A stretch of DNA of 64,000 nucleotides, from NCBI RefSeq assembly GCF_027942865.1, contig NC_134517.1, positions 17,428,009-17,492,008 on the forward strand, given 5' to 3'. Both the position numbers and the translations under genes were made by a program. This DNA is from Odontesthes bonariensis (lineage: Eukaryota; Chordata; Actinopteri; Atheriniformes; Atherinopsidae). The notes under the pieces were generated by a model. It saw nothing but the letters and a program-made list of their open reading frames with translations. It made no database searches and had not been told where the DNA came from. Below, piece by piece: positions 1-14,300 of this stretch (positions within the stretch are counted from its first letter, which is position 1; the number at the start of each line of letters is the position of its first letter).

Positions 1-2890
1 CCCCAGAATCATGCATGTTAGGAGCCCCAGGGAAGGAAAACTTCAGAGAAACAAACCAGGGTAGGGGTTGGTCTTCAGCCTTGGCTAACAGGTCACTTAC
101 TAGAGGGAAAACTTGGACAAGAAAACCAATGCCGAAGACGGATGTACTGGGCCCCTGGCGCGTAACGGCAGTACAATGCAACTGCGTCATAGAGACGAAC
201 AAGACAACAGCATCTGATACAGTTAAGATAACTGCCTGTACTATAAATGACTATCAAGTTACATATACGTTAGTTATCAGTACATTTGTCCATTCATTTA
301 ACATTGCACACTTTTTTTGGGCAGAAATCATTACAGCAGCCCCATTAATACTTGGAAGGTACTTTATTTACAATACAACAAAAGCATCACAAGTTAACAT
401 TTCTTGTCTTTAAGCCCATCTGGCAGTGACTTCATGCCATTTTTTCTAAAGTGTAAGAATCCCTTTAGTTCCCCCTTATGCTTGAGAAAAAGTATTTATT
501 TAGTAATATACTTTGAGAAGTTTCAGTGTTTAAAAGTGTAGATACCTCTAACTTTCTTTCTTTGGGTCATTTAGAATGTACAGAAAGATCAGGAGTTCAT
601 ATATATACAGTAAATATGTGTGTGTGTGTGTGTGTGTGTGTGTTTAAGTACGTACAAGGAACAATCAATACTTTTCTTACAAACTGAATGTAGCACAAAT
701 TCATTTAGAGAAAGAAGCAAAAAAACAGCAATGATAAAAAAGAAGCCTTAAAAACAATACTGAAACAAATCATAGCAAAAAGAAAAAAAAGCAAGGGAAC
801 AAATAAATCAATACCAAGGGAAAAAATGACTGAGGAACTGGAGAAAGGTTCCCAAATTGAGAGCTTGTAAATTTCATTTGCAGACTTTAAAGGGTATTAA
901 TAGACTTATATAGAATAAAATAAAAATACATTTCATTTACAGTCTAGTCTAGACACAAAATAAACACAAAAAAGTAGAATAAAGATACAAACATAAATCA
1001 GGAAGTAAAATTAGCCAGAATTATATTGCTTCCCATATTTCTTCCAATGCATTCAATGCATAGTCATTGTATATGTCTGACTGTACAGACATCTGCATAG
1101 ACGAAAATCCATGTCAGAGTGCGTGTGTTAGGTGTTTATGGCTTGTAATGTAAAATGGCTTTGAGTGGTCAACAAGATTAGAAAAGTACAATATAAATGC
1201 AGAGCCTATTAGCCACTGTCTACTTTCAATAAGGTGACTGGTTTGTGTGTTTGATGGTCCAAAAACACAGTTTTTTTTTTCTCTCATTAAAAATACTGAG
1301 ACATTTTGTTTAAAACAAAAAGTTGCTCTTTTCAAGCACAGCTTTCAAACTTGGTTGCCTCTTCTCCCGCGAAACAAGTGAATTGGGTTGAACAGCAGTG
1401 GTGAAACTAAAGATGAAGCGGACTGTTGTGAGTCGCACAACAGCAGTGAATTGGAAAAACAAAACCTTGTTCATCCATAGTTTCGCAGCAGGTCCACTGG
1501 TTTAAAAAACATAAATCGATGTGAGGAACACAACTGGCAACGCATATAAGAGTTTTTGCAGTTAGTTCATCGCTGCTACATTCCTGGTAGACGTGGCAAA
1601 ACACAAATAAACCTCTTTAAGAGGAGAATACCTTCTTATGTCTCAAAGCATATAGAGGTTTAGACTTGTGACACACAGAGAGAGCATGAATAGACTGGAT
1701 CAAAGTTTTTTCCTTTTTCACAATTTCTTCTGAGATTCTTTACATAGCGTGCAATGTATTTTTAAAATAGATTTACACGGTAACATTAATGAGTAATAAT
1801 CTTTTTCTTATATGACACCTGAGCATTTATTGAGACATTGACATTTCTGTTTTGGACAGGAGAAACTGCTCCATCAGCATGGGATTTTGACACTGATCTA
1901 TTAACAAGGCGCTGTGACCACGAATCTGAGCTGCTAATGACTTAAGGAGCATATTAGCGAAGGCAGGTTTGCTGAACAGCAGAGGGGCGCATAGCCCTGA
2001 GTTTCTTGTTTAATTTGGGATTGACTAAAACAGTCTTTGTGGTTCTGACATAATACCGATACTCACGTGCGCTGATGTGTTCGTCTTTAAAACACCTCCT
2101 CGGGGGCTGCAGGTTATCCCGCAGCTGTCTAGTAAGTAATGTATTTTGATATGACTTGTCCATGTGGACGTGTTTAATGCATTTAATGCCCTTTGGGTTC
2201 AGTGTGTGCGAGTTCAGACCGAGTTCTGCATGTAGGTCAGAAGTTCACCTTCATTTGTGAGGTTCATCTTTGTACACGGGATAAGAAAACTAGTCACAGT
2301 TCTTCTCAATCAAACCCTGATCAAGCACAATGTCGGGTTTGACTCTAAATAATACATAACCTGCCTCCTCATACATACTCCCCACTGGGACGCTGAAAAG
2401 AGCGAGCGGGTTCAAACATCTCTCCCCTTCAAAAAATCCTCCCTTCATCTTAGCTGCCGCCAGATTTTCTGCTAAGACCTGGAGATATCAGGAATTACTG
2501 TAAAAGGGCAAAGCCTCTCATTTCAGAGCATGTTTATCTTTGTTCTGAAAGATGCCCTTTGATTCGGACGTTCAGTTAAGATGTCTCAGAGATGCAACAT
2601 TTGCCTTAGGAACTGTTGAGCCATATTTGGATAATTTAGCAGGCAGTTTTATTTCTGCAAATATTGCTTTTATTTAATCAGGAAAGTCAATACAAGACCA
2701 CCAAATATTGTACATTAATGGTTATTCTTGGTTATTGTGTGGTTTTATACTCATGAACTACCATAATTTTCTAAGTTCTACATATAGCTGAAAGCACATA
2801 AAAAAATGGGTAGCTCTTTTTATTGCTTGTACTGGCATCTATGTTGGATTTTATTTAGATGGACACTAACCATTTATTGTGGCTTTGTGG
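1..2890. other. Gene-free upstream flank of pou3f3, left end
   Basis: I find no supportable gene here. Open frames are short and show no family motifs, and the stretch at 700-1,000 is A-rich. The only clear structure is a TG microsatellite near 617-643. The region could hold distal regulatory DNA of pou3f3, but nothing in the sequence proves it. Confidence 0.6.
617..643. repeat. (TG)n microsatellite
   Basis: About 13 uninterrupted TG dinucleotides follow an AT-rich stretch. Confidence 0.95.
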
Positions 2891-2894
2891 CTTT

Positions 2895-3120
2895 AATTTA
2901 CACTTAGCAGATGCTTTTATCCAAAGTAACATGTGAGGAACAATATTCAGTCTTCTGTGTAGTTAGAATACCTGGTGTGTACATCAAGTGCTCAATCATT
3001 CAGTTGATTTAATGACAGGGGAGCAAGAGGAGCAGGTAGCCATCATACAAAGTGTGTGTAAAATTTTAAATCAGTGGAGGTTAGGGGTGCTAGGAGGGGA
3101 GGTGTTCTGGGAAGAAAAGA
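2895..3120 (+). repeat. Teleost interspersed repeat fragment
   Basis: The opening words (AGCAGATGCTTTTATCCAAAG, then a run about a bag of gag/cag-rich 'GCAAGAGGAGCAGGTAGCC' and 'GTTAGGGGTG..AGGAGGGGAGGTG') match a sequence type I recognise as very common in fish intergenic DNA. I cannot name the family with certainty. There is no coding potential beyond a 101-codon frame with no known domain. Confidence 0.4.
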
Positions 3121-6100
3121 CGGTCCTTTTTTTTAGTGATGTCAGATATCATAAGTATCAAACAAATAAATCAGGGAATGTTTGTTCAATCTTTTGTACA
3201 AGGTTGATAATAATAGCAGGGCAAAGAGACATCATTTGTGTGACTAATTTTAGAGAGCAGACAATTTTGACAGAAGACAATGCAATCTTTTGACAGAACA
3301 TAAGAACATACACTCTCAATTGAGCAATATGTGGCGATATAACAATAAACGCTCAAATGTTGCACAAAAGCTACACTTTTCTTTCTTAGTTCTGTACTGT
3401 GATGCAGCTGACTTTTCCACTCCTGTTGTAACTTTAAGACGCAGACACTCATGAAGTAACGATGTCACAAACAGTTGCCACTTTTGACAGGAACAGAAAT
3501 GCCATATTAAGGGGGAGGAGGGTTGGGGTTAAACCCCCCCGACCTTAAAGCAAGAGATCGCTGGTTAGAATTCCACCATCTTTTCCACAGTTCTTTCACA
3601 TTTTTACTTCTGCTTCCAATCCTGGTCAGGGTTAGGAGTTAAAAGTAAACAGTTTGCATTGGTGTTATGGACGTCGGAAAAATTAAAGAGATGCAGATCC
3701 AAATCAACATCCTGGTTTTATACAGACAAAAAAATATTCAAATATTTCTCCATCGTTTTTTGTTTTAATTTTGTCAAATGCAGAAAAAACTTGCAGACAG
3801 AAATGGGAGATAGAACATAGCCTATCTGGGTTTGTCAAAAATACTGTTTTTCACTGAAAAGCTAACGAAGTGTTGACTAAAAAATCCTCATTTCCAAGCC
3901 TGGATTCCAATAGACTTGATGAATTCATACTCTGCTCATTTTGGAACTTATTTTATGAATCTGTTGGTACAATTGACTGGACAACAGTGAGCAAGTGAAC
4001 ACAGTCACATTCCTGTTGACATCACATGCACACCCTCTATATAGGGATAAATACTCTATATAGACAGTAAAGAAGAGAATAATCAGAAGGTTGTGCCAGA
4101 ATTTGACTTGGCATTGTTCTCTTGTCATACAGTTGAATTTACCAAACTGAGATGTAGTGAATAATTATCTCAGCTCTCTTGGTGGAGAAATTCTGCAAGA
4201 GATGCAAAAATGCTTGTTGAGGTTCATGTTAAGTTTCCTCGTTTGAATCCCGGTCATTTGATTAGAGAAAAAAATAATATCCGTCTTTCTCTGACAAGGA
4301 ATGAAGACACAAGCACAGAAGGCAGGCGGCTCAGTAGAACTCACAGTGCTGCTGCTTTTTGGCTGGTGATAAAGATTCAGCCTGTTCCTTTAGCTCCAAG
4401 TGTAGTCATGTGTATAATTGCTCTGGGACTGGAAATGCACCATGTGTGAATATAAAGGAAGGGCCATTTAATAGGAAACACTGTCCAAACAACGTAGTTT
4501 CAGTTTGTCTAAATGTCCCATGTCACGGAGAAGCTGCAGAGGATGGAGAGAGGTTCATGATAGCAGCCACAAATGGTGAGAATGGGGGAAGCTAACAGGG
4601 AGGAACAATGAAGTAAACAGAAAGTGGAGGAGGAAAACTAATCGTGTCCGACCGTCAAAGCAAATGAACTAATGTATCTGGCTTTCCCATCACAGAAATC
4701 AGAGCAACTTTAAACCAATTTGAATAGAGCTGGCCTCACAGAGTGAGGATGACAAAAACTTACAGTATTTAACTATTAGAGAAGGGATGTCTGAATGCCG
4801 TTAACAGCTCTCTGGCTTAAAATGAGCTCCTTTTATTGCTGTTTGAATAATTCTTTGACCAGTTTAAGTGGGATCAAACTATATGATGGCCTATTTTCAT
4901 TGAAGTAGATTTGACTAGAGGCTATTCTTTCGTACATTAAACTGATGTGGAACATCTTCAGCATCGATTTGGTGTCATGTTTCATCTTAACCTAGGAATG
5001 TAAGTCTAACATTAGCTTTAATTTGAGCCTTTTTCAGGTTACTGCTGCTAAAACTCTCATTACGTACCCATGCTAACTTTGTCTATCTGTTGTTCTGTGC
5101 TTGCGCTTGGTCTGTCAGATATTTCCTACAGAAAAAGAGCAGCTTTCTGGAACTGGAAGCGATGCCAAGACGGAACTAGTGACAGTGGGGTCACAAAATT
5201 GAAACAAAGAGCCCAAAGACAAGCACAGCTCCTTAAATAACAGGGTAGCTGCATAGTTGGACGGTAAGTGACAGTAGGTTCCTCACCACAAGCGACATCT
5301 TCCAAAAGTACTAATGATCTATTAAAATAAAAAGATCACAGCAGTGAAAAAGCAGAAATTAGCAATACATTGATTAACTGAGAACAGTTTATCCAAAACA
5401 CCTAATGAGCAGACATCCACTTGGCATCAGTCACATTTTAAGATGCTTATTTGTTTTTTTTTTTAACTATCAGAATATTAAAAAAAGATTTACTTGAGCT
5501 TCTGAGGAAGTGAAAGGAGAGGTGAACCGACACTAATGAGGCGGTGATTTGCAAACAGACATCAAAGGAAGGAGGGGAAAGCCACAAACTCACAAGTCAA
5601 TTTTTATCCTGAAGAGGGCAACGAACCAACACACAGATCTCTAAAATGAAATGAGTCGGATTGTTTTGAAGTCACCAATGATCGCCTGCCTGAAAAACAA
5701 GAAATGAAAAGAAAGAGTGGAGAAATGAGAGGTGAGGAACAATAGGCAACAGACACTATTGTAGACATTAGATAGAGGGGGTGGGGGAACTTGGGGCCTC
5801 TTGGATAAGTGTGGAGCGACCGAGTTAAATGTAAATGCACCATTGATCGCTTGACAAAGGCAAACAGAGAACCTGCTCCTATTGATCCGTTCAAGGCCAA
5901 GGGCGAGATGAGGCTTACCTAAGACACTAACCTTTGACACCATGACCCTGGCCTAAAGCCAGGAAACTGCATTTTAGCCTACATCATGTGATCTCTGGCC
6001 TCAGCAGATGTGACCTGAACTGTGATCTGGTGGCTGGCTCTAGTCCAATGCTCCTAGACAAACTACCTGAGCCAAAGGAACATCTTCAGAGGACCAAAGA

Positions 6101-8100
6101 GGAACGGAGAGAGAAAGGAGGGTCGAAATGAGAAAAGAGTGCAACTGCATCTGCAGGATGTGATCAGAGACCTGGAACTGGGAGACGAAAGGAAAGACAG
6201 AGTCAGGAAGCTTGTCGGCACTCCTTAAAAGCAGTTGTAAGGTTACTAGAAGCTAAGCGTTATTGATTTGCTAATTCAACTTCACAGCATGCTTTGAACT
6301 CACATACACAAGTTCAGACATTGTGATGGAATGTTTTGATTGTGATGGAAAGGCATTTACTTTCTTTATATTCCTATACAAACTGGGAAGGATTCTCCAT
6401 AAAAATGTGAATGTTACCTGCAGATAGTTTCAGATTGATAACTCTTAATTATGCTGTAGTATTTCATTGACAAAACATTGGTTTTGGAGATTGCCAAGCT
6501 GCTTAAAGCAAAGTTTTCGACATTAGGTGACATAAAAAATAAATGGACTTCACTGGGTAAAATAAAACAAGTAAACCAACACGTGGATGTATGAATGATG
6601 TCCTCAGCTGAAACGTCGTACTGGCTTTTTTAATTTGGATGAACGAATAGGAGGACATTGTAAAGCATAAGAATAGATTTAGAATGTATTTTCCTGCAGT
6701 ATGACTTAATCTAGTAGAAAAATGTAAATAAAAACATTTTGTCATCTGTTTTATGGCACTTATGGCACTAATATAGCATTTCAGATATCCATAAGGGGAT
6801 GTTTGAAGGTGATATCTATGTTGATAGTAAGAATTACTTGTTGGTAACAAGCCTGCAGTGAGTATTCTCTTTGTGATAAACACTACATTTTTACAGCGTG
6901 AAAAAAGACTGTTTCGAAGTCTTAGGACTGTTGCCGGAAACACAATTTTTAACATGAATCCGTTACAAAAGGATGAGTTTGTGGCTGTCTGCGTATGGCG
7001 GGTGGGACATGTTGGGCGGGTTATTGAAAACTAATACCACCCATCTTGGTCAATTTCAGGGAACACCTGAGCTTTTCCTAAATGACTTTGATATTAGTGG
7101 ATGAAACTGCAAGGTAAAAATAGACGACAGACATATTACAAGAAATTTGTTTCGGTTCTTCAAATTATGCCCTGACATGCTGCTCTTTGATTATAGTGAG
7201 GCTCACTGCATGAGGTATAAGGCAGAATGACTGAAGCAATTAACTCAGCTGATCTTTTCAGGACCACTTGCAGCACAGGGGGCTCAATCATATTCTTTTT
7301 TGGAGGAAAACAAGGAACAATTTCCCTCCTACTAATTGTCTTGTTATGAGGTCCTGGTGTGTTTGTGTCCTCTTATTGTAAGTTCACAGCCTCATCCCAT
7401 CTCCAGTCGCTTCACATTGTGTGCTTATTGCCTTTATCAATCTACTGGAGCCCAGAACAAAGACCTTGGTGTTCAAACAGCAATTACTCCCTCATCTCCT
7501 GAGGCATCAGTGCAGGCCTAATTGGATTTAAATGAACCCCCAAATTTCCCTTTGTTACAGAAAATAATATGCAAGGCTTTTTAATTAAGATCCGATACAA
7601 GCGCACGTGGAGGGTCTGTTGCTGCTTTCATGTCCTGCTCTTCAAATAGGGGCTCGGGCTTGCTTAGCGGACAGTTTGGTGCAGCATCTGGCTCAGCAGG
7701 AGGTTGCCTTATGTCTGTGTGTTGTCGGTTGTGTGTGTCCGTGCGCTCAGTGTGTGCGCGTGGTTGTATGTAATGGGAGTGTCTATCAAGAGAGGTGGAT
7801 AAGTTAATTAAAAGAGCTCTAATGTGATTGATCAACTTCTTTTCGAAACAGTTGAGACAAGTTGTTCTGTGTCAGACCAAAACTTTGAACTGCGGCTTGA
7901 TGAAACAAGATTTTATTGTATCTTAGATGAAGCTACTTTTGATATGAGGTGAAGGACTTAATTAAAATTCATACTTACTGAAAATTACTTTAATGTAAAA
8001 AAAAACTTTAAAGGCTCAAACCATTACTGTTTGAAAGATTGACTGACACTCCAACACAATTTAAGTGTCACTTAAAGCTTTTAAAGTGAGACGCGTGAAA
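3121..8100. other. Intergenic DNA without recognisable genes
   Basis: No exon, RNA gene or clear transposon is visible. Open frames such as the 150-codon one on the minus strand at 6,503-6,955 have no family motif and are probably chance. The patch at 7,380-7,560 is compositionally balanced, lacks simple repeats and carries AATTGG/TTTAAAT/AATTAAG homeodomain-type words, so it is a candidate conserved non-coding element. Confidence 0.5.
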
Positions 8101-8104
8101 TTGA

Positions 8105-8240
8105 ATTGTACGGTACTGGTATGTCCAGCTGGAAGGACACCCTGGGACAGACCCAGGACACATTATGTCTCTCAACTGACTTGGAAACACTTCTGCACAT
8201 GGCAATGGAGAGGGAAGTGTGGAAGCCATGTCCAAAGTCA
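8105..8240 (+). mobile_element. Non-LTR retrotransposon (LINE) ORF2 3' end, relic
   Basis: Conceptual translation in two broken frames gives a decayed version of the block that closes many fish LINE ORF2 proteins. One frame reads ...AGRTPWDRPRTHYVSQLTWK..., corresponding to the usual GRPRTRWRDYxSxLAWERL; the other reads ...AMEREVWKPCPK, corresponding to AGEREVWASLLK. The frame shift between the halves shows it is dead. There is no host-gene context, and the fragment length suggests 5' truncation. Confidence 0.6.
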
Positions 8241-10583
8241 TCATGTAATTACTCTTTTTGAGAATTAAAAGTTTTCCCTCACCCTGAACAAGTACCTTAA
8301 CCTGTAGAGTGAGTGAAAGAGAAGAACTCACACGATAAGTAGAAGTGACTGAAGCCACACTGTGCAGGACAAAACTACATTAAAAAGCACATTGGTCATG
8401 TCTCCAGTGCAAAAGTCTTATGAATTTGAGTAAAGATTTGATTATATGTAAAATATCACACTAAGAACTGATTTTTGGAAATATAAAATGAGAGCATTTG
8501 ACCCCCCCCCCCCTACAATTTTTAATCACCCAAAAACTCCTCTGTGTTCCTCTAAATTGTACATTTGGACATTTTTCACATGAAAAAAAAATTCTACAAT
8601 ACTGGCTTGGACATGATAAACAGTCAGAACAGCATTGGGCTTAATTATAAGTTTAGTTGCTACTTCCAGTTGATTTATGGGTGGGATTTGCAAAGCCGTT
8701 TAAAACATGAAGACTTCCGTGTCCTCCTGGAATTTTGGACGGGACACTACGATGTCTATGAATCCCCATCTGTCATGGTTTAAGACTTTAATGCTCACAG
8801 CATCTGACTTCATGCCGTCACAGCCATAATTTACTCATGATCTATCTTGTAACACTGACTAATGGACATGTTAGCAAGGTTAAGTACTAGATCTTCGTTT
8901 GAGGGGGACTTTAAGTATTCCAAATGGCTCATTTCGAATTTGATTTTGATCTTCATCAGGGACAGATGGGATTAAAGTCAGTTTTAGCACGTGTTTTTAT
9001 CAGGGTTACAGTAATCAAAGATGACTTCTGAACTTAAGCCGTCATTGAAATAAACTGATAGCCCAGGATACGCAGGTATTCCTTCTTTTTCTTTTTTTTT
9101 TTACAAAAAAAAGTCATTTTTCTTTGTGATCTCTTTTGATTTCATTAAACAGATCATCACTCTGACAGATAGAAACTTTTTATGTAAAGCACAATAGTTA
9201 ATCGTATATTTATATTTACATTGTATATGGCTTTGGCTTCAGAGACATAAGGTTATAGGTTTTGTTATGAATAGAATTCAACTGCTGAGGATATTGAATT
9301 ATTCCTGTAACCCCACATTAAATGCATAGGAATACATGAAGGAGTGCGCAGCCCAACCAACCCCAGTACCTTAGGCATAATTTGAAGTCATGACATGTGT
9401 TAAACAGATGCTGCAGCACACAAGGAACCCTTTGCCTCCGGCAAAGTTGTAGTGGCCGAGTGAAAAGTGCTGAATCTTAACAGAGCTGTCAGCATCTACA
9501 CTTGAACTTCACAATAACTGTGATCATTTGCTGCTTCAAAACTGGTTAGACTGCAACAAAAGAATGCTCTGTCAGTCGATCACTATTGTCAGGGGGGGGT
9601 GTGTATGATTGATTCATAGATCTGCTGCTCGTGTTATCTCATACATTAATATGGAGCTCTCTCTAACACCAGTTAAAACAGGAAGTCATCAGTCAGCCAG
9701 TAGCTGTCTTGAATCATTTAAGGTTTCACCCCTTTGTTGAGTCAACTTTGGTCGATCGCGATAGAAGATTCCGGAGACGGCAAACATGGCTCTTTGTGAT
9801 CTTTCTTTTGTAATTATTATTGTGTGATCTCCACTTTTACCGTAAAATTAGGACTAGAACGCTGCTATAAAACTACACAGAGTTCACACAATCCATCAGA
9901 GCAGAACAACTAAAGAAGTGGATTAAATTCTCCCATGCCTCGGTGAATGAGCAGAGGAAATAATAGAAGATGATTGAAGAACAGGGAAATCATCTTTTCA
10001 TTTGCTGATTGCAGAACCCTCTCTCAGTAACTCTGCACACAGTTTAGGTCATTCCCATTACCACAGCGGAGACTTTGGAAGATAATGATAGCATACTGAA
10101 TGGAATAGATATTCACATACCTCTTTTCTAATGTGTAATTCTCTCTTTTTATTGAGGAAAGGGTGGAAATATTAAGTTAAGCTAGGAAAATATTAGCCAG
10201 GCGCCGCATGGCAAGTGGCATCAAGCGCAGATTTTTTTTTTTCCTATAAAGTGGAGCTTCTTCATTAAATATGCAATCAAATTCATATTCAGAGCTCAAA
10301 ACGTGTGTTAACATGCAAACCCAATTACAGGCACCGCTCTATAATCACAGGCTGTGAATGTGTTTCTTCAGAAGTGCAGTGTTTGCAGAGTAACGCTTGG
10401 AGTTTTAGGTGTGCATTGCTGGAGCAGAAAAAGAGAACTTCCAGCTGAAACTGTGTATCGAGAAGCTGATCAAGAGTGAATGGGACTTTCTCATTCTCTC
10501 ATTTCTTTCTCTTTTGATGTCTGGAGAGTTCGGCTCCTATTCCATAAGGTGAAGCCAAACAGTTCCATGCGGTTTGTGAGAGA

Positions 10584-10602
10584 ATTAATCATGATGATTA
10601 AT
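10584..10602. promoter_or_regulatory. 19-bp homeodomain-type inverted repeat
   Basis: ATTAATCATGATGATTAAT is an inverted repeat with 9-bp arms (ATTAATCAT / ATGATTAAT) around a single G. Each arm holds a TAAT core and an ATGATTAAT word that homeodomain or PBX/HOX-type dimers could bind. It lies in a repeat-poor patch about 9.3 kb upstream of pou3f3. Function is inferred. Confidence 0.35.
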
Positions 10603-11267
10603 TGGCTTTCAAGTTAAATATCCAGTGAGCGATGTCAGGCTGCCAGACATCACGGCTAAATTGACAGGCCTTTAAGAAGAGGCAGATTGATTTACACAGC
10701 AGCTAATGAATACCCCTCCACACAGGAAGGGGAGGAAAGATAAACAAGTCTTTTCTTTTCCTTTCTTCCATCTGTTTTGTTCAGGTACGCTTTGCTCTCT
10801 GTGTTGAACTCTAACCTGGTGGAGACCATTGGCACGTTCCCTCTTGTTATTGATTTTCTGCCATGATAAGAAGACAACTAGGAGAAATCAAGAAATTCCA
10901 CCCAATGTGCTACTGAGTTGCTTATTTCCAAATATATTTTCAGTCAATGCACGTGAAGCAGATGAGGAGCAAAGATTCGTGGCGTTTTGGGCCCCCGGAT
11001 TTGTAGTCGAGCTCATCCCTTCTGCTGCTGAAAATGCTATGTATAAACAGTACTACCTCTGCCAATCTGTCATCTTTTCCAGGAAGTCGAATTCTGCAGT
11101 TTTTGGTTAAAGCCAAATGTTCTGATGTCACTCTACACTGTTCACTTATTGTGAGCAAACAATTCGATTGTCGTGTGGAGGTTGGAAGACTGTATAAATG
11201 CAGGCTGACACTGCCTCGTTGCTTTTGAGGACTATGCAGCCACTGCTGGCCCCGAGAGCAACTGCAT

Positions 11268-11330
11268 ATAATCCTAACTATGTAACTTTATTACCTAAAC
11301 CTAACCAGGAAGTGACTCATCTGTTTCAGG
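11268..11330 (+). repeat. CCTAAACCTAACC-type interspersed repeat fragment
   Basis: TTATTACCTAAACCTAACCAGGA here recurs almost exactly at about 63,777-63,799 in the same orientation. This 'cctaaacctaacc' block is a familiar component of fish interspersed repeats. Its edges and class are undetermined. Confidence 0.35.
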
Positions 11331-14300
11331 AAGGTATTGTAGTGTCAATAGGTGCCAGTGATTCTGAAGTGGAAAAGCAAGTGTCATATGTTATATTGCC
11401 CTCCTTTCACTGTCACCTTACAGAAGAGTGATGCATGCAAAAATGTCAGAGTTAGTTCATCATAGTTTGTTATGCACTCTGGTATTATGCTTTATTTGCC
11501 AGAGTAATAGGAACACTAGTCGAGTTTCAGTTGCTGTTTTTGATTCACATTGAGAAGATGATGATAAACAAAGTGGACTGGAAACAGTGAAGATTGAGAA
11601 ATTCCCACAAATTTTGCACTGACCAGATATGTTTTTTGCCCGTTTTGAAGATGACGCGATAGCGTCTGACCTGGCAAAAATGAAACCACTGTGAGTCAAC
11701 ATCGGTTTCTGGTTTGGGAAACGATAAACTCATGTGACTAAGCGGCGTCTTCCCAGATATGATATAACATTCCAGAGACGCAAGAAATTCCTAAAAAAGA
11801 GCTTTTTTTTTAATTTGCTCCTTGTGGATGTCCTCTACAGTATACTTAGCCTAGTTTCTTTGCTGCAAACCTGTTACTGGGAACATGTGTCTGATCCACA
11901 TTTCCTTTTTACGGCTTTTCAGGAGATCGATTCAGACTTGCTTCACTCGTGAATGGAATGGAAATTAACTGTAGCCTGTAATATATAATCCACTGTCCAA
12001 AAGCTTATCATTTAGTTTTTTTTTTTAACACCTTGGTTTCATATCTGTATTGTTTATTTTACAGCACAAAGTCATAATATCCACGTTACATCTCGAAATT
12101 GCACTCAAAGGTCATGGCCGGTGAAAAGCAGGAGCTGGAGCATTGGCTGTGTTTTGATGTTCAGTGCTACCTATTCCCTCTCTGTAGCCCCCCTGAGCTC
12201 CTCTGATCTACTGAGCAGCTCATTAAAACACCCTCTCCACCTCCACATTAGCATCAGAGTCATGGTCAGACTGCTTTGTGTTATAAGGGTTGAAAACAAT
12301 ATCAATAACAACAACAAAAACAATAGTAGCCTTTGGTCCGGGGAGGAGAGGAGGAGAAAGGTCTTTGATAATGTACATCAAAGACAGGCACTGAAGTGGG
12401 CTGTGTTTTTGTTGCGTGCATGCCAAGGTCGTTTCTGATCCTGCCCGTGTGCTGAGAGCACCGGGGGCCAGTTTTGATGGCACAAGGTGAGCTGCTTGGT
12501 CCGCTGGACAGGAGTTCGAGAGTGGGAAGTCAAACATTACAACCAACAAAGCTTTCTAATAGGTTCATGTTGCACCTCTCATTTGACACTGATTTCCCCC
12601 GGCTTCTTGTGAGTGCACGTGACAGGTTTGTGTGTTTTGTGGAAGTCTTGGCATCTCGACTTTCCTGTCAGTCGGCCACCACCAAAGACACTATGAATCT
12701 TTATACAGCGTGAAGCTCGTGTGCTCAGTCCTGAGGAAAGAACTGCTTAAATCAGCTCTTACGAATTCTCTGAGTAAAATGTCTCATGAAGGATGAAAAC
12801 AGATGCGAGGTTTAGATTCAGGGAACATCCACAGCCTTATTCTGAGACCTTCAAACTGGATATCTGCCTTTTCTCACATAAAAGATAAAAAGAAAAGAAA
12901 TTATCTGCCCCAATTCAACATTATATAAAATCGTAATTCATCTTTACTATTTTATAATGAAATAATTCCTGATCTTGGAGATAAGAAAGCGACCAAATGA
13001 AATCAGTTTAATGCCCACTTATTGGATTTTGCGACAAATATTGTGTTGCATACTTGGATGCTGCTCAAGGAGGTAGGAAATGCAAGATTATCATGTTTAT
13101 AACACTGCAATCATCTATAATAGGATATAACTGAATATAACTTGGCTATAATGCTTAAATACTTGCAGTGCATTCACGATCCCCGAGCTGCTGGAATGCA
13201 GTGTAACAGGATGACAGGAGCAAAAAAACACCCCAAACCGTTCCGCTGCTTGTATCAGTCACTTAATATTTCACTATGTGATACTTCCTTCTTCCTCTCC
13301 AAACCCACCTGAGGAATCATCTTAACTACAGAGAGCCTTTATAACCACGTGGACCTTAGTGGGAGCTTCAGGGAGAGGTCTCTCCATTCATGAAAGGAGC
13401 AGGGCCAGCCAGACTCAGCCAGGCCAGGCCTTCAGGGACGCCGGCTGTTTGGTTTGGCTCACGAATGGGCCTGGGTACAGGGCTACAGTTGTCTGAGGCC
13501 ACAAGCGGCAGAGCCGGAGGTATTTCCTGACTAAATTTCTCTGTCATACTGTTTACAGTTGTATTCTGCAAAGAACCTTCAGAAACAGAGCATGGATGAA
13601 AACTGGATGCGAGTGGAGGAAAACAGAAAAGCAACCACAAAGCGATGAATTTTCTTCTTTCTGTGTCTCCTTGCGAGCAGAATAAAACCTAAAAGGAAAT
13701 CAGAAACCTAAAGCTTCTTTCCTCTGACCCATTTTTACTTGTCTTCTACTTTTCCAGCAGTAAAAGCAAGATATTTTCCATATCAGTCTTGACTTTATCT
13801 GAGTCCTCTGAAGAGTTTAATCTTTTCTCAATTTCCCTCTGTTTTGCCTCTGTGATGGCCCAGATGTTGCTCTTCTCTCCAGGTTTGGTTTAGCATAAAC
13901 ATTAATCATGGACTTCCATGCCATCATTTCAAGAACACCCCTCGCCATTATGTTAATGCACACAGACACTTAGAAAGAGGCAAATTTCAGCCTCTCCGAG
14001 CACCTGCGAACACCTGGGTACACACAGAGAAAAAGAGAAAGGAGTGATGTCTTTCCACCAAATCCCTGCCGTATTCTCTCAGCGCTTCCTCGTCACTTTG
14101 GCCTCTTTCAAATGATCCCTTGGGATTAATGAATGTAATTTTCACACATTAACTACCCCTCATTCATACATAATGAACCAGCCCACAACAGCGTTTAACC
14201 AGTGCGTCTGTCTATTGGGTTTCATCATTTGAGCCACAGCAGGGATTCTTGGCTGATACTTGTTCAAATGCTGCAGACACGACTGACCTCCCTCTTGTCT

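Noticed and set aside
15-413. 132-codon frame at the left edge
   Set aside because: No recognisable domain and unbiased composition; cannot be supported as a gene.
6503-6955. 150-codon minus-strand frame in the pou3f3 flank
   Set aside because: AT-rich, no motif, no splice or promoter context; likely chance.
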